A DNA stretch of 64,000 bases from Actinostola sp. cb2023 (lineage: Eukaryota; Cnidaria; Anthozoa; Actiniaria; Actinostolidae), in the NCBI GenBank assembly GCA_033675265.1, contig JAUJYZ010000036.1, positions 1 through 64,000 of the forward strand. The letters are read 5' to 3'. The notes beneath the pieces are model-generated. The model was given only the letters and a program-made list of their open reading frames with translations. It was not told the DNA's origin and made no database searches. The position numbers and the translations under genes are program-made. Each line of letters starts with the position of its first letter. Position 1 is the stretch's first letter. This document shows positions 34,541-45,372 of this stretch, one piece after another.

Positions 34541-35197
34541 TTTGAGCTGAAATTCCTACTTTTCTTCACACTAAAACAGCCCAAAACCTTCACTAGACAC
34601 TCCTTGGTGATTTTGAAACTTAATTCTACAAAGACTGCGTGTTTTTGGTGCAGTTTTTGCTCATTTAAGGAAACATAGATTTACACAAGTCTCTTCAACT
34701 AATTCAAAATGGCGGTCATGTGTATCGCATTTTGACGTGACGTAAACACGGCCGTTGATTGGTCGACAGACGAACACGAGCTCGATCCACGGAATACGGA
34801 ACCATAAAATACCTTGGAAAATTTCTCTCGTAACAATATCTGCATTCAATTAAAAAAACTCAATGTATTGGGGTTTTAGTCTATGATTACCAAAGTTGTA
34901 AATTGAAGATTAATAAGTTTTTCAATAAGTACAGTGAACTGAAGGAGTAGAAGGCAAAGTTATGCATGGCAGGATTCCCGCCAATTATGTAAGGGGCGTA
35001 GCTAGCCGGACGCCAGCAGACGCCAGCACGCACGTGCGTGTCAACCCGACAACGATTATGCAATTACTCAACTCTTGGATTTGAGCATAAGTGGAGTTTG
35101 TCACAGACATACCTCAATCAGTCTCTTATCCTTCCTCTGACGATTATGCAATTAGCTATATTGACTACTTTCTAACCTGCTTTTTGTGCCTTTTCAG
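34541..35197. other. Intergenic or intronic stretch between divergent genes
   Basis: Upstream of the minus-strand gene start, and ending in the TTTTCAG acceptor of the first Ig exon. TTGATTGGTCGAC near 34,756 contains an inverted CCAAT box suitable for a promoter of the minus-strand gene. No other feature is supported. Confidence 0.4.
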
Positions 35198-36392
35198 CTC
35201 CGATACTGCGTACCAAGCCCAATAACTACACACTGGTCGCCATTGGCCGACCTGCCAGACTGCAATGCCAAATATCCACAGTGTCTCAAGACGTTACGAC
35301 CTACAAATGGTACAAGAATGGTACACCACTATACTTTGAAAACATTAACAGATTACGAGTCAAGCGAATGCGATATTTAAAGATAAAGAACACAAAAAAG
35401 ACAGACAACGGAAAGTACACTTGTGTTGCCAAGAACGCTTGTGGCTCCGTCAATGTAACCATGAAACTGGTTGTCGAAAGTGAGTCAAACTTTATCGTTT
35501 TCTTCTAAATTCGTCATATAAGATTCAGGTTCATAGTCACTGTAAGACTGTAAAAGTATGTGTAGCTTACCTATTTAATAGTCTGGCACATGAAAATGGA
35601 AGGAAAAACACACGAAATTCTATCATTTCTCTCTTTTCTGTTCTGATGTGGTAAACCGCTGAAAGGGTTGCCCACGTTACCACAGGAAGCCCAATCCTGA
35701 TAGCCATTTGATAGACCAATAGTATAGACCTCTTTAGCTTGAATGCAAATTGCCCATTTCAGATCATGTGATGTAAGCACTGATATTCTCTGGAGAATTG
35801 TTCCTTTATATTTCTGAAATTTATTCGTTTATATTGAAAGGACAATTCTCCAGAGAATATCAATGTTTACATCACATGATCTGAAATGGGCAAGCATACA
35901 AGCTAAAGAGGTCTATTTTTTTTTTTAAATAACTTTTTTTTAATCTCAGCTCCATCATTATCTCCTGCGAATAACAACTCAAGAAAAGGTATAATCTAAT
36001 ATTTTATATATATTTTTATAAATTTTATAAAATATATTTCATAACTATTTTTGGTAAATTTTGACATTTTGGTCATATAGTTTAATGCGCTTTTTTCATT
36101 TCATATAGCACCACCCCAACTCATAGTAAAAAAGCTGAAGCGAGACAAGACTTTAATAGCTGTCCCAGTCGGTAACTCCATCAAGCTAGACTGTTCGGCC
36201 AGCGGTTACCCCCAACCTTTGGTCAAGTGGTATAAAGATGGCAATCCCTTCTTTACGCACAGATTCGATGGTCCACTGTACCTCAGTGCTTATGAGTTTG
36301 TTTTGGGTCTGAAGGGTGTGATACCTAGTGACAGCGGGATCTACATGTGCAATGTAACCAAAATAGGGTTGACGTACGATGTAGGAGAGTGA
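35198..36392 (+). pseudogene. FGFR-like receptor gene remnant, Ig-domain exons
   Basis: Three exons, all phase 1-1 as is typical for Ig modules. Exon 35,198-35,479 encodes a complete I-set Ig domain: first Cys in LQCQIS, Trp in YKWYKNG, DNGKYTC at the second Cys, ending MKLVVE. Exon 35,950-35,988 is a 13-residue linker (TPSLSPANNNSRK). Exon 36,109 onward gives a second Ig domain (IKLDCSASG, VKWYKDG, SDSGIYMC) but ends VGE-stop at 36,390-36,392 instead of completing the last strand or reaching a clear donor. A MITE (35,725-35,916) lies in the first intron and a hairpin element just after the stop. With the tail exons at 39,570 and 43,148 this looks like an FGFR-type receptor that has lost its middle. 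It could instead be a separate Ig-only gene. Confidence 0.65.
35725..35916. mobile_element. ~190-bp MITE in Ig-gene intron
   Basis: Long inverted repeat: ATAGACCTCTTTAGCTTG at one end and CAAGCTAAAGAGGTCTAT at the other, with ATTCTCTGGAGAATTG pairing near the centre. Confidence 0.8.
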
Positions 36393-36435
36393 TGTACATT
36401 TTGCTGTAGCGCGCGTACGTGGTGCAAGAACAGCC

Positions 36436-36509
36436 GTGATCAAAATCCAAGTTCTCCTTTAGAATTCAAAGAGCCTCGAGGAGAATTTAGATTTTAATCA
36501 GAGATCACT
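36436..36509. mobile_element. Hairpin element, third copy
   Basis: GTGATCAAAATCCAAGTTCTCC and its inverse; same family as 11,573-11,664 and 19,313-19,404. Located 45 bp after the premature stop of the second Ig exon. Confidence 0.7.
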
Positions 36510-36601
36510 TTCAATGTTCTTGCACAATTGCATTACATCAGTTATATCGTGGAAGAGTACGAGCAGAGTGAGGGAGAAATGGATGTGGTGTATGGGAATC
36601 C

Positions 36602-36933
36602 TAGAACAAGTAGCCCGAGTAATTAGAGTTAGTACATTTTAGATGATTGCAAAGAAAACTAGAACAAGTAGCCCGAGTAATTAGAGTTAGTATATTTTAG
36701 ATGATTGCAAAAAAAACTAGAACAAGTAGCCCGAGTAATTAGAGTTAGTACATTTTAGATGATTGCAAAAATACTAGAACAAGTAGCCCGAGTAATTAGA
36801 GTTAGTACATTTTAGATGATTGCAAAAATACTAGAACAAGTAGCCCGAGTAATTAGAGTTAGTATATTTTAGATGATTGCAAAAAAAACTAGAACAAGTA
36901 GCCCGAGTAATTAGAGTTAGTATATTTTAGATG
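36602..36933. repeat. 57-bp tandem repeat, ~6 copies
   Basis: Unit landmark AGAACAAGTAGCCCGAGTAA recurs every 57-58 bp from 36,603 with single-base variants. Confidence 0.95.
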
Positions 36934-37788
36934 CAGGCGGTGGTGGACACGGAGCGCAAAGCACGATGGGACAAATTGAAATTTTTACTCATTTGCATCT
37001 GGACGTCGAAGTGTAAACTCTGTGATTCAATGGGTTTATAGCGGTCTTCTTCTATATATTCGACACACAACCTCCGATATACACATATCCACTCTTTCTG
37101 GAAAATCTGCGTCAGTAAATGGGTATTGCTGGATACACAAAGGAGCAGTTATCTTCACGGTGAGTTGAACTTCTCGTAGACTCGTGAAGTTTTGATAAAG
37201 CTTATAGCTTATAATTTCTTCTCCTTTATATAACATACTTCTTAGCTTTCTCTCTAGTTTATATGTTGACCTATTTATGAGTTATAATGAACTTATGAAG
37301 TCAAACAACATTCAGCCCATAGTAGTGTTTGACAGGCTGCCAAATATTACGAGCAACTCATATAAATTATCGACGTGTATTGTAGTGTAAGCTTTCATGT
37401 AGTTCCATTTGTATGTATATAACTGGACTATCAGTACGTACTTGGTCCACGTACTGATTTACATTGTGATAGTAAAACTCACAACTATTGATTCAGTTTG
37501 ATAATAATAATAATAATACAAATGTGTGTCCTAAAGAAACCTAATTTTATATAAAATATACAAATGGTTATACTGATGTATGGTTCCAGATGTATGTACT
37601 AGTATGGTAAGATTTAGTTTATAATTATTTATTCATTTACCATTCATGATTTGTTTTATTTTTATTTACACAGGTACAATACAAACTGGTAATAGCGGGC
37701 CTTATCAACAATACAGATATTATTAAAACAAGTCTCTAAGAATTACTAATTACATGTACACAAGCTATGTAGTGTTTGTATACCATGT
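36934..37788. other. No gene recognised; expected kinase exons absent
   Basis: A minus-strand open frame at 37,036-37,236 is protein-like near its end (FPERVDMCISEVVCRIYRR) but has no recognised family or splice context. I looked for transmembrane and kinase-core exons (GxGxxG, VAIK, HRDL, DFG) between the Ig exons and 39,570 and found none. Confidence 0.45.
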
Positions 37789-38413
37789 ACTACCATTTGC
37801 GATCAACTGTATAGCGTAAACTATTTTGACGGTTGTTTCTAGTTTCAAACGTTAGGTTTGCTGGCGGCTGCGGCTTCGTTTGTAGGCGTGAATGTTATGG
37901 TTTTGACATGCAACTTGTCAACGTTTGACAGGTCTATTCTTAGCATTTTGGCATGGGAAACTACACATTTTTCAGGTTTTAGCACAATTAGGAATACGAT
38001 CATACGATACGATCTCTGACTGTTGCAAAAAGATGGATTCACTGAAAGTTAACAGCTTTGGGCGCTCATTTAAACCTGGCGTTTCAATTTCTAACGATCT
38101 AAGATCGTTAGAAATTGAAACGCCAGGTTTAAATGAGCGCCCAAAGCTGTTAACTTTCAGTGAATCCATCTTTTTGCAACAGTCAGAGATCGTATCGTAT
38201 GATCGTATTCCTAATTGTGCTAAAACCTGAAAAATGTGTAGTTTCCCATGCCAAAATGCTAAGAATAGACCTGTCAAACGTTGACAAGTTGCATGTCAAA
38301 ACCATAACATTCACGCCTACAAACGAAGCCGCAGCCGCCAGCAAACCTAACGTTTGAAACTAGAAACAACCGTCAAAATAGTTTACGCTATACAGTTGAT
38401 CGCAAATGGTAGT
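37789..38413. repeat. Perfect 625-bp palindrome with 1-nt centre
   Basis: Centre at 38,101 (TAACGATCTAAGATCGTTA). Arms of 312 bp match throughout as far as I can read; identical 101-codon frames appear on both strands (37,925-38,230 and 37,972-38,277). Identity stops at ACTACCATTTGCG on the left and its inverse on the right. No target duplication or transposon end is apparent. Confidence 0.93.
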
Positions 38414-38421
38414 AACATCAG

Positions 38422-38546
38422 GGAGGTGGGTAACATCAATCAAGGGAATTGGACTGCACCAGGCCAAAGTGATTGTCGAGGAAGCCAATCAAAGAGGAAT
38501 GCAATGTGCAATGGATGTTAAGAATGTTTTAAAAGTAGTCAGATGA
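38422..38546 (+). CDS. Possible terminal exon fragment, unidentified
   Basis: After an AG acceptor-like dinucleotide, an open frame of 41 codons reads WVTSIKGIGLHQAKV, EEANQRGMQCAMDVKN and ends LKVVR-stop. The composition is protein-like and it begins right at the right flank of the 625-bp palindrome. It may be the last exon of an unknown gene, or chance. Confidence 0.3.
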
Positions 38547-39056
38547 CTGTACCTTGCGTCAAACTGAATTTGCTAAACAATGTAATAATGTATTATCATT
38601 ATCATCTGTAGTAGTATGAAATAATATTAAATATTACAGCTGTACAATAAGACTAGTGTACAATAGAAATGAATACTGATGCTTTATTTTAGGGTGGGGA
38701 ATTTTTTATCCCCCTAGCCAGGGGTTCATGATCAAGTATTACATACTTGATTCCCATATAAATGTATGGGGACGTGCTGCTAGCAGGACAGGGTATGGTT
38801 TTGGCCTCTGCCCTGAACAGGGTATATAATTTTATGCGAGTCTGTCCTAGGTATTTTAGATTTTGTTGTCCTATAACATGGACAGGGTTTCAAACCCTCA
38901 GCAGTACAGTCCAATAAATTGCAGAAGTGCAACCAGTAACTGGTTTCCCATTGTAGTGGCTTTTTATTCACAGGAGCATTTACATGTACAACCTGATAAA
39001 TCAGTGGTACCAAATATATATTTTTATTAGTGATTCCAATAATTAACCTGGGTTAT
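38547..39056. other. No gene recognised
   Basis: AT-rich; contains a small hairpin GATCAAGTATTACATACTTGATTC near 38,730 and no supported exon. Confidence 0.4.
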
Positions 39057-39322
39057 TTAGAGTGATTGCAACAAACCCGTGAAATAAAAATTAGATGCTG
39101 GTGTGTAATAGTTTAATAAACACAAAAGAAAACAATGGAAATAAAGTCTACCAGTGTCTAGTCTACTGACTGTTTCACAGGTTTATTGCAATCACTCTAC
39201 TAAAACTACACCAATACACACTATTAGACACTCATTCTTTTGTTTTCTTTTGTTCCTTTGCATCTAATAAACACTGACAACTAATAATTAGTAGTGCCCA
39301 GGTTTATTAGAATCACTCTATT
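39057..39322. mobile_element. MITE pair with AGAGTGATTGCAA ends
   Basis: TTAGAGTGATTGCAACAAAC at 39,057 pairs with TTTATTGCAATCACTCTA ending at 39,200. A third related end (GGTTTATTAGAATCACTCTA) closes at 39,322, suggesting a nested or tandem insertion. Confidence 0.6.
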
Positions 39323-39569
39323 ACATGTACAATGAGAATATGCGTAGACAAGGCACGATCACGGCACGGTCACCGCACGTACGCATGCACGGCACGAACC
39401 GTACCGTAACTACTTCCCACTCATACGAAAACGACTCTAATCAATGTTCTCCTGCTGACGCACCAGTTAGGTTTTTTGGTCAGTACAGAGCATTAAGATC
39501 TTATGTGATTTCAGATTCCACTTCTCAAAGTACTTATTATGTTAAGACTGTGTGTTTTGTAGACTTTAG

Positions 39570-39677
39570 GTATTCTATTATGCTGCATTGCTGGCACGAC
39601 GATCCTTCAGTCAGCGACCAACATTTTCACAGCTTGTGAAAGAATTGGACTCAAAGTTAACAGTGCTGTCCGACAGC
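39570..39677 (+). pseudogene. Last kinase-domain exon of FGFR-like gene, frameshifted
   Basis: Bounded by an AG acceptor (39,568-39,569) and a GTAAGT donor (39,678). The first part reads YSIMLHCWHDDPS and the second part, in another frame, reads QRPTFSQLVKELDSKL and TVLSDS. The two align end to end with the kinase subdomain XI (CW..xPSxRPTF..L) if two bases (GT at about 39,609) are removed. The insertion breaks the frame, so the copy is a pseudogene unless the bases are a sequencing error. Exit phase 0 fits the tail exon at 43,148, and this split just before EYLDL agrees with vertebrate FGFR exon structure as I recall it. Confidence 0.75.
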
Positions 39678-39949
39678 GTAAGTAATGCAATCACGTTCTT
39701 CTGCTAAACGTCGTCGCGTACCTATGTTACATATGCAGCGAGAAAGATAACTATATGTGTTATAAGAAATGCAAAGGAATGAGAGAAAGCCATTCCAACT
39801 GCTGGACGGCTTGTAAGTTTTGCGCGGGAAAACCTTTAAAGTGTTGCATGACATGTATCTGATCAATGAAAAAGCCATTCAACTGCTTGACGACTTGTAA
39901 GTGTTACAAGGAAAACTTTTAAAGTGTTGCATAACTTGTATAAGCAATG
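39678..39949. other. Start of last FGFR-like intron
   Basis: Contains two degenerate precursors of the 85-bp repeat (AAAAGCCATTCAACTGCT and similar, near 39,870 and 39,950). No exon. Confidence 0.6.
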
Positions 39950-42900
39950 AAAAAGCCATTTAACTGCGCGGCATTTGAGGGGTTGTCATAAAAGCCATCA
40001 CAGTGTTAGCAAAAAGCACGGTATGTGATTGAAGAAGCCAGTTAAATGTTGCGCGGCATTTGAGGGGTTGTCATAAAATCCATTAAAGTGTTAGCAAAAA
40101 GTACAGTATGTGATTGAAGAAGCCAGTTAAATGTTGCGCGGCATTTGAGGGGTTGTCATAAAAACCATCACACTGTTAGCAAAAAGTACGGTATGTGATT
40201 GAAGAAGCCAGTTAAATGTTGCGCGGCATTTGAGGGGTTTTCATAAAATCCATTAAAGTGTTAGCAAAAAGTACAGTATGTGATTGAAGAAGCCAGTTAA
40301 ATGTTGCGCGGCATTTGAGGGGTTGTCATAAAAACCATCACAGTGTTAGCAAAAAGTACGATATGTGATTGAAGAAGCCAGTTAAATGTTGCGCGGCATT
40401 TGAGGGGTTGTCATAAAATCCATTAAAATTTTATCAAAAAGTACAGTATGTGATTGAAGAAGCCAGTTAAATGTTGCGCGGCATTTGAGGGGTTGTCATA
40501 AAAGCCATTACAGTGTTGGCAAAAAGTACGGCATGTGATTGAAGACGCCAGTTAAATGTTGCGCGGCATTTGAGGGGTTGTCATAAAAGCCATTACAGTG
40601 TTGGCGAAAAGTACGGTATGTGATTGAAGAAGCCAGTTAAATGTTGCGCGGCATTTGAGGGGTTGTCATAAAAATCCATTAAAGTGTTAGCAAAAAGTAC
40701 AGTATGTGATTGAAGAAGCCAGTTAAATGTTGCGCGGCATTTGAGGGGTTGTCATAAAAGCCATTACAGTGTTGGCAAAAAGTACAGTATGTGATTGAAG
40801 AAGCCAGTTAAATGTTGCGCGGCATTTGAGGGGTTGTCATAAAAGCCATCACAGTGTTAGCAAAAAGTACGGTATGTGATTGAAGAAGCCAGTTAAATGT
40901 TGCGCGGCATTTGAGGGGTTGTCATAAAATCATTAAAGTGTTAGCAAAAAGTACAGTATGTGATTGAAGAAGCCAGTTAAATGTTGCGCGGCATTTGAGG
41001 GGTTGTCATAAAAACCATCACAGTGTTAGCAAAAAGTACGATATGTGATTGAAGAAGCCAGTTAAATGTTGCGCGGCATTTGAGAGGGTTGTCATAAAAT
41101 CCATTAACATTTTATCAAAAAGTACAGTATGTGATTGAAGAAGCCAGTTAAATGTTGCGCGGCATTTGAGGGGTTGTCATAAAAGCCATTACAGTGTTGG
41201 CGAAAAGTACGGTATGTGATTGAAGAAGCCAGTTAAATGTTGCGCGGCATTTGAGGGGTTGTCATAAAAGCCATCATAGTGTTAGCAAAAAGTACGGTAT
41301 GTGATTGAAGAAGCCAGTTAAATGTTGCGCGGCATTTGAGGGGTTGTCATAAAATCCATTAAAGTGTTAGCAAAAAGTACAGTATGTGATTGAAGAAGCC
41401 AGTTAAATGTTGCGCGGCATTTCAGGGGTTGTCATAAAAGCCATTACAGTGTTGGCAAAAAGTACAGTATGTGATTGAAGAAGCCAGTTAAATGTTGCGC
41501 GGCATTTGAGGGGTTGTCATAAAAGCCATCACAGTGTTAGCAAAAAGTACGGTATGTGATTGAAGAAGCCAGTTAAATGTTGCGCGGCATTTGAGGATTT
41601 GTCATAAAATCCATTAAAGTGTTAGCAAAAAGTACAGTATGTGATTGAAGAAGCCAGTTAAATGTTGCGCGGCATTTGAGGGGTTGTCATAAAAACCATC
41701 ACAGTGTTAGCAAAAAGTACGATATGTGATTGAAGAAGCCAGTTAAATGTTGCGCGGCATTTGAGGGGTTGTCATAAAAACCATCACAGTGTTAGCAAAA
41801 AGTACGATATGTGATTGAAGAAGCCAGTTAAATGTTGCGCGGCATTTGAGGGGTTGTCATAAAAACCATCACAGTGTTAGCAAAAAGTACGATATGTGAT
41901 TGAAGAAGCCAGTTAAATGTTGCGCGGCATTTGAGGGGTTGTCATAAAATCCATTAAAATTTTATCAAAAAGTACAGTATGTGATTGAAGAAGCCAGTTA
42001 AATGTTGCGCGGCATTTGAGGGGTTGTCATAAAAGCCATTACAGTGTTGACAAAAAGTACGGTATGTGATTGAAGAAGCCAGTTAAATGTTCCGCGGCAT
42101 TTGAGGGGTTGTCATAAAAGCCATTACAGTGTTGACAAAAAGTACGGTATGTGATTGAAGAAGCCAGTTAAATGTTGCGCGGCATTTGAGGGGTTGTCAT
42201 AAAATCCATTAAAGTGTTAGCAAAAAGTACAGTATGTGATTGAAGAAGCCAGTTAAATGTTGCGCGGCATTTGAGGGGTTGTCATAAAAGCCATTACAGT
42301 GTTGGCAAAAAGTACAGTATGTGATTGAAGAAGCCAGTTAAATGTTGCGCGGCATTTGAGGGGTTGTCATAAAAGCCATCACAGTGTTAGCAAAAAGTAC
42401 GGTATGTGATTGAAGAAGCCAGTTAAATGTTGCGCGGCATTTGAGGGGTTGTCATAAAAGCCATCACAGTGTTAGCAAAAAGTACGGTATGTGATTGAAG
42501 AAGCCAGTTAAATGTTGCGCGGCATTTGAGGGGTTGTCATAAAATCCATTAAAGTGTTAGCAAAAAGTACAGTATGTGATTGAAGAAGCCAGTTAAATGT
42601 TGCGCGGCATTTGAGGGGTTGTCATAAAAACCATCACAGTGTTAGCAAAAAGTACGATATGTGATTGAAGAATCCAGTTAAATGTTGCGCGGCATTTGAG
42701 GGGTTGTCATAAAAACCATCACAGTGTTAGCAAAAAGTACGATATGTGATTGAAGAAGCCAGTTAAATGTTGCGCGGCATTTGAGGGGTTGTCTTAAAAT
42801 CCATTAAAATTTTATCAAAAAGTACAGTATGTGATTGAAGAAGCCAGTTAAATGTTGCGCGGCATTTGAGGGGTTGTCATAAAAGCCATTACAGTGTTGG

Positions 42901-43109
42901 CGAAAAGTACGGTATGTGATTGAAGAAGCCAGTTAAATGTTGCGCGGCATTTGAGGGGTTGTCATAAAATCCATTACAGTGTTGGCAAATAGTACGGTAT
43001 GTGATTGAAGAAGCCAGTTAAATGTTGCGCGGCATTTGAGGGGTTGTCATAAAATCCATTACAGTGTTGGCAAATAGTACGGTATGTGATTGAAGAAGCC
43101 AGTTAAATA
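39950..43109. repeat. 85-bp tandem array, ~36 copies, in FGFR-like intron
   Basis: Unit landmark GTATGTGATTGAAGAAGCC recurs every 85 bp from 40,021 (then 40,106, 40,191 and so on). Subtypes differ after TCATAAAA (ACCATCACAG, TCCATTAAAG, GCCATTACAG, TCCATTAAAATTTTATC), and their order recurs, so the array grew by block duplication as well as single-unit slippage. It fills nearly the whole intron between 39,677 and 43,148. Confidence 0.97.
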
Positions 43110-43147
43110 TATGTCATCAGTGTAATGACAGTAGAATTGTTTTTCAG

Positions 43148-43480
43148 GAATATCTGGACTTGGAAGGAGTAATCGACGGACCAGTTGCCCCTCCTCATAC
43201 TCCAACTTCTTCACAATCACTTCCCATACCGCGAGAATCGCAAAGCTCCAGTGTATTCGAAAGCAATGAAAATATAAACTTTATGAGTACAGTTCCTACT
43301 GAACACCACAGAAACAATGCAGGGTTTTTAAACTCCGTCGGTACAAAACACACTACAGACGAGAGCAGTACGGAGAAGGATCAGCGCGACTCTGGTGTTG
43401 GTTTAGAGACCACAAGCACTAGCGTTAATGACGGAAAAAATACATTGTTCTTTCGAGAACCGTTAGTGAGTGAGGTATAG
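43148..43480 (+). CDS. C-terminal tail exon of FGFR-like receptor
   Basis: Follows a TTTTCAG acceptor and runs 110 codons to TAG. It begins EYLDLEGVIDGPVAPP. The YLDL motif directly after the kinase domain corresponds to the phospholipase C-gamma docking tyrosine of FGFRs. The rest is a Ser/Thr-rich, low-complexity tail (HTPTSSQSLPIP, KDQRDSGVGLETTSTS). Open throughout. It belongs with the frameshifted exon at 39,570; together they give the 3-prime end of a receptor tyrosine kinase whose kinase core is missing from the window. Also possible is a VEGFR/PDGFR-like relative. Confidence 0.7.
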   Translation, partial: EYLDLEGVIDGPVAPPHTPTSSQSLPIPRESQSSSVFESNENINFMSTVPTEHHRNNAGFLNSVGTKHTTDESSTEKDQRDSGVGLETTSTSVNDGKNTLFFREPLVSEV

Positions 43481-43783
43481 CATTGGGTGTCTTGGCCAGT
43501 CGGTCAGCTTAATATTAATGGCTGTTCATGAAGGGGATCTACACATGTGGGAGCTCTGTGGATCTATCATACGAGCATGCGCAAAGACCTTCTTCCCAAA
43601 TAATGAAAATATGGCTTTGCTACGATGATCGCATGAACGATTTACAAAAATCTACCATGATAATCCTTATAAATGGAAGAACCATGCGAATTCGTGAAAA
43701 CAAATTCGAGAAATTCCGAGATGAAACTGATGGAGAAAGAAACTGCTGCAGTGAGACATGTGGGATGGATTCGCTCAAAGACA

Positions 43784-43972
43784 ATAAAGCATGCGCATGC
43801 GCAATGGAAAGGCGCTAAGCATGCGCATGCGCAATGGAAAGACGCTAAACATTCGCAATGGAAAGACACTAAGCATTCGCATGCGCAATGAAAAGACACC
43901 GCGCATGCGCAATGGAAAGACACTAGTAAGCATGCGCATGCGCAATGGAAAGACACTAAGCATGCGCATTGG
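43784..43972. repeat. Tandem array of NRF1-consensus sites
   Basis: About seven imperfect 25-36 bp units built on GCATGCGCATGCGCAATGGAAAG. TGCGCATGCGCA, a perfect NRF1 palindrome (YGCGCAYGCGCR), occurs at 43,792-43,803, 43,822-43,833 and 43,933-43,944; CGCGCATGCGCA occurs near 43,901 and a one-mismatch copy near 43,877. The alternating purine-pyrimidine core is also Z-DNA prone. It lies about 300 bp after the FGFR-like stop codon. Confidence 0.8.
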
Positions 43973-44550
43973 AGAATTCCCTGAAACGTTTATCACGCAT
44001 GCTCAGTTCCATCAGATACAAAACCATACGAGTTGTATTGATCAAAGATGAATCTCAAAGGATACTAAAAGCCTTACCCCACCCCTACTTTGGAGTGGCC
44101 GGATTAGGTCCCAAAAATATTATTTCATCATTTTAATTGGTGGACTGTTTAGGAAAAGACTATCCGAGTCAAAATAGCCCTACCCCACCCTACTTAGTTT
44201 ACGCGTTGGTGTCAAACTTTTAGGGCTTAAAATATTCAAAAACCGCAGTTATTTTAGACAGGTGTGCATTTTGGAATGCAAAGGAGTGTATGATCGATAA
44301 AAAGACTTAAATTTGTACAAAGGAGTGGAAGTAAGGCCGACAATGAGGACTGAATTAAACCCCGTCCAGTCCGAATTGGAGGCCTTTGATCGAATCGAAC
44401 TACTTCTAAAACGAATTAATTATTCGGGAGGAATTTGTTTATTGAAATGGCAATAGTTTTGTATTTGTTTATTAAACAAAAAAAACAATATTCAATGACG
44501 CATTAAAAGAATGCCAAGATAAAGGTAAATCAAATTCCGTGATAATCATC
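43973..44550. other. No gene recognised; repeat fragments
   Basis: Holds two CCTACCCCACCC-type segments (near 44,078 and 44,183) and a copy of the dispersed flank repeat (CCGAATTGGAGGCCTTTGA at about 44,379). Confidence 0.4.
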
Positions 44551-44626
44551 GAACTACCTGATGGCATAGTGGTAAGTAAAGGGATTAGCAATGGAGTGTT
44601 CCGGGTTCGAATCACGCCGTAGCGAG
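44551..44626 (+). mobile_element. tRNA-like SINE head
   Basis: An A box TGGCATAGTGG and a B box GGTTCGAATCA are spaced about 35 bp apart as in RNA polymerase III tRNA promoters. The acceptor and T stems pair poorly (only CTAC/GTAG), so this is a tRNA-derived SINE or decayed tRNA rather than a working tRNA gene. No 3-prime tail was delimited. Confidence 0.5.
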
Positions 44627-44814
44627 TTTGTGAAATTATTAAATGCGTTTTTTAAGCAGTTAAAAATCATGAATTCCCTGTTTTTTAAGACAAAATAGCA
44701 TGTTACTTTAATTTGAAATAGTATTTCCTGTCACAAATTAAGTTATTCATTTATATGATATTTCTATTCCAAGGACTTGAATTGATATTTCCAGTCTCAG
44801 GACTTGAAATAATA

Positions 44815-45075
44815 TTTCAAAGTACTCTAGAGCGGACTTGAAATCAATCCAAAGTATACTCAAGAGCGGACTTTCCGGGGTATCCAGTTCCATCATGTGA
44901 CCAAATTGAGGGCACCTGGTTGGCTGTTTACCTCTTGAATAATTAATGAGTTTTTGAAATCAATCCAAAGTACTCTAGAGCGGACTTTCCGGGGTATCCA
45001 GTTCCATCATGTGACCAAATTGAGGCCACCTGGTTGGCTGTTTACCTCGGGAATAATTAATGAGTTTTTGAAGTA
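44815..45075. repeat. Two tandem copies of dispersed flank repeat
   Basis: CTCTAGAGCGGACTT ... GGTATCCAGTTCCATCATGTGACC ... GGTTGGCTGTTTACCTC ... GAATAATTAATGAG, twice with a spacing of about 120 bp. Related copies occur at 47,540-47,650 and 52,391-52,735. The motif order (CATGTGACC, GGATTGGCTG, AATAATTAATGAG) is the same in all. Confidence 0.8.
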
Positions 45076-45087
45076 ATGTTTAAAGGC

Positions 45088-45210
45088 CGACAATGAGGAC
45101 TTGACGGGATTTCAAAGTCCGCGCAATGAGTTCAAGTCCGAGGCGAAGCCGAGGACTTGAACTCATTGCAAGGACTTTGAAATCCCGTCAAGTCCGAATT
45201 GGAGGCCTTT
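45088..45210. repeat. ~100-bp palindrome upstream of the recombinase gene
   Basis: GACTTGACGGGATTTCAAAG ... GAGTTCAAGTCC, a short loop GAGGCGAAGCCGA, then the exact inverse. It continues into TCCGAATTGGAGGCCTTTGA, the partner motif of the flank repeat. Confidence 0.85.
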
Positions 45211-45372
45211 GAACGACTTCAACTCCTCATTAATTATTCGGGAGGAATCAAAGACAAATAAAAGTTGCTGGTAGTTTAGTATTTTGCAAGGAAAACTAAA
45301 AAATATCGAGAAAATAGGGCTACAAATTCTTTTAATCACTGTTATTATGAAGAGCAAAGTTAATTGAACAAT

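Noticed and set aside
37925..38277. Two identical 101-codon frames on opposite strands
   Set aside because: Both come from the perfect palindrome; no motif or splice context supports coding.
39950..43109. Regularly spaced repeats resembling a CRISPR array
   Set aside because: Units are fully repeated over 85 bp with no variable spacers, in a eukaryotic intron.
43528..44051. Overlapping open frames on both strands with HAHAQWK or FHCAC repeats
   Set aside because: They are translations of the GCATGCGC tandem array in several frames.
44551..44626. Functional tRNA gene
   Set aside because: A and B boxes are good, but acceptor and T-stem pairing is poor, so it is kept only as a tRNA-like SINE head.
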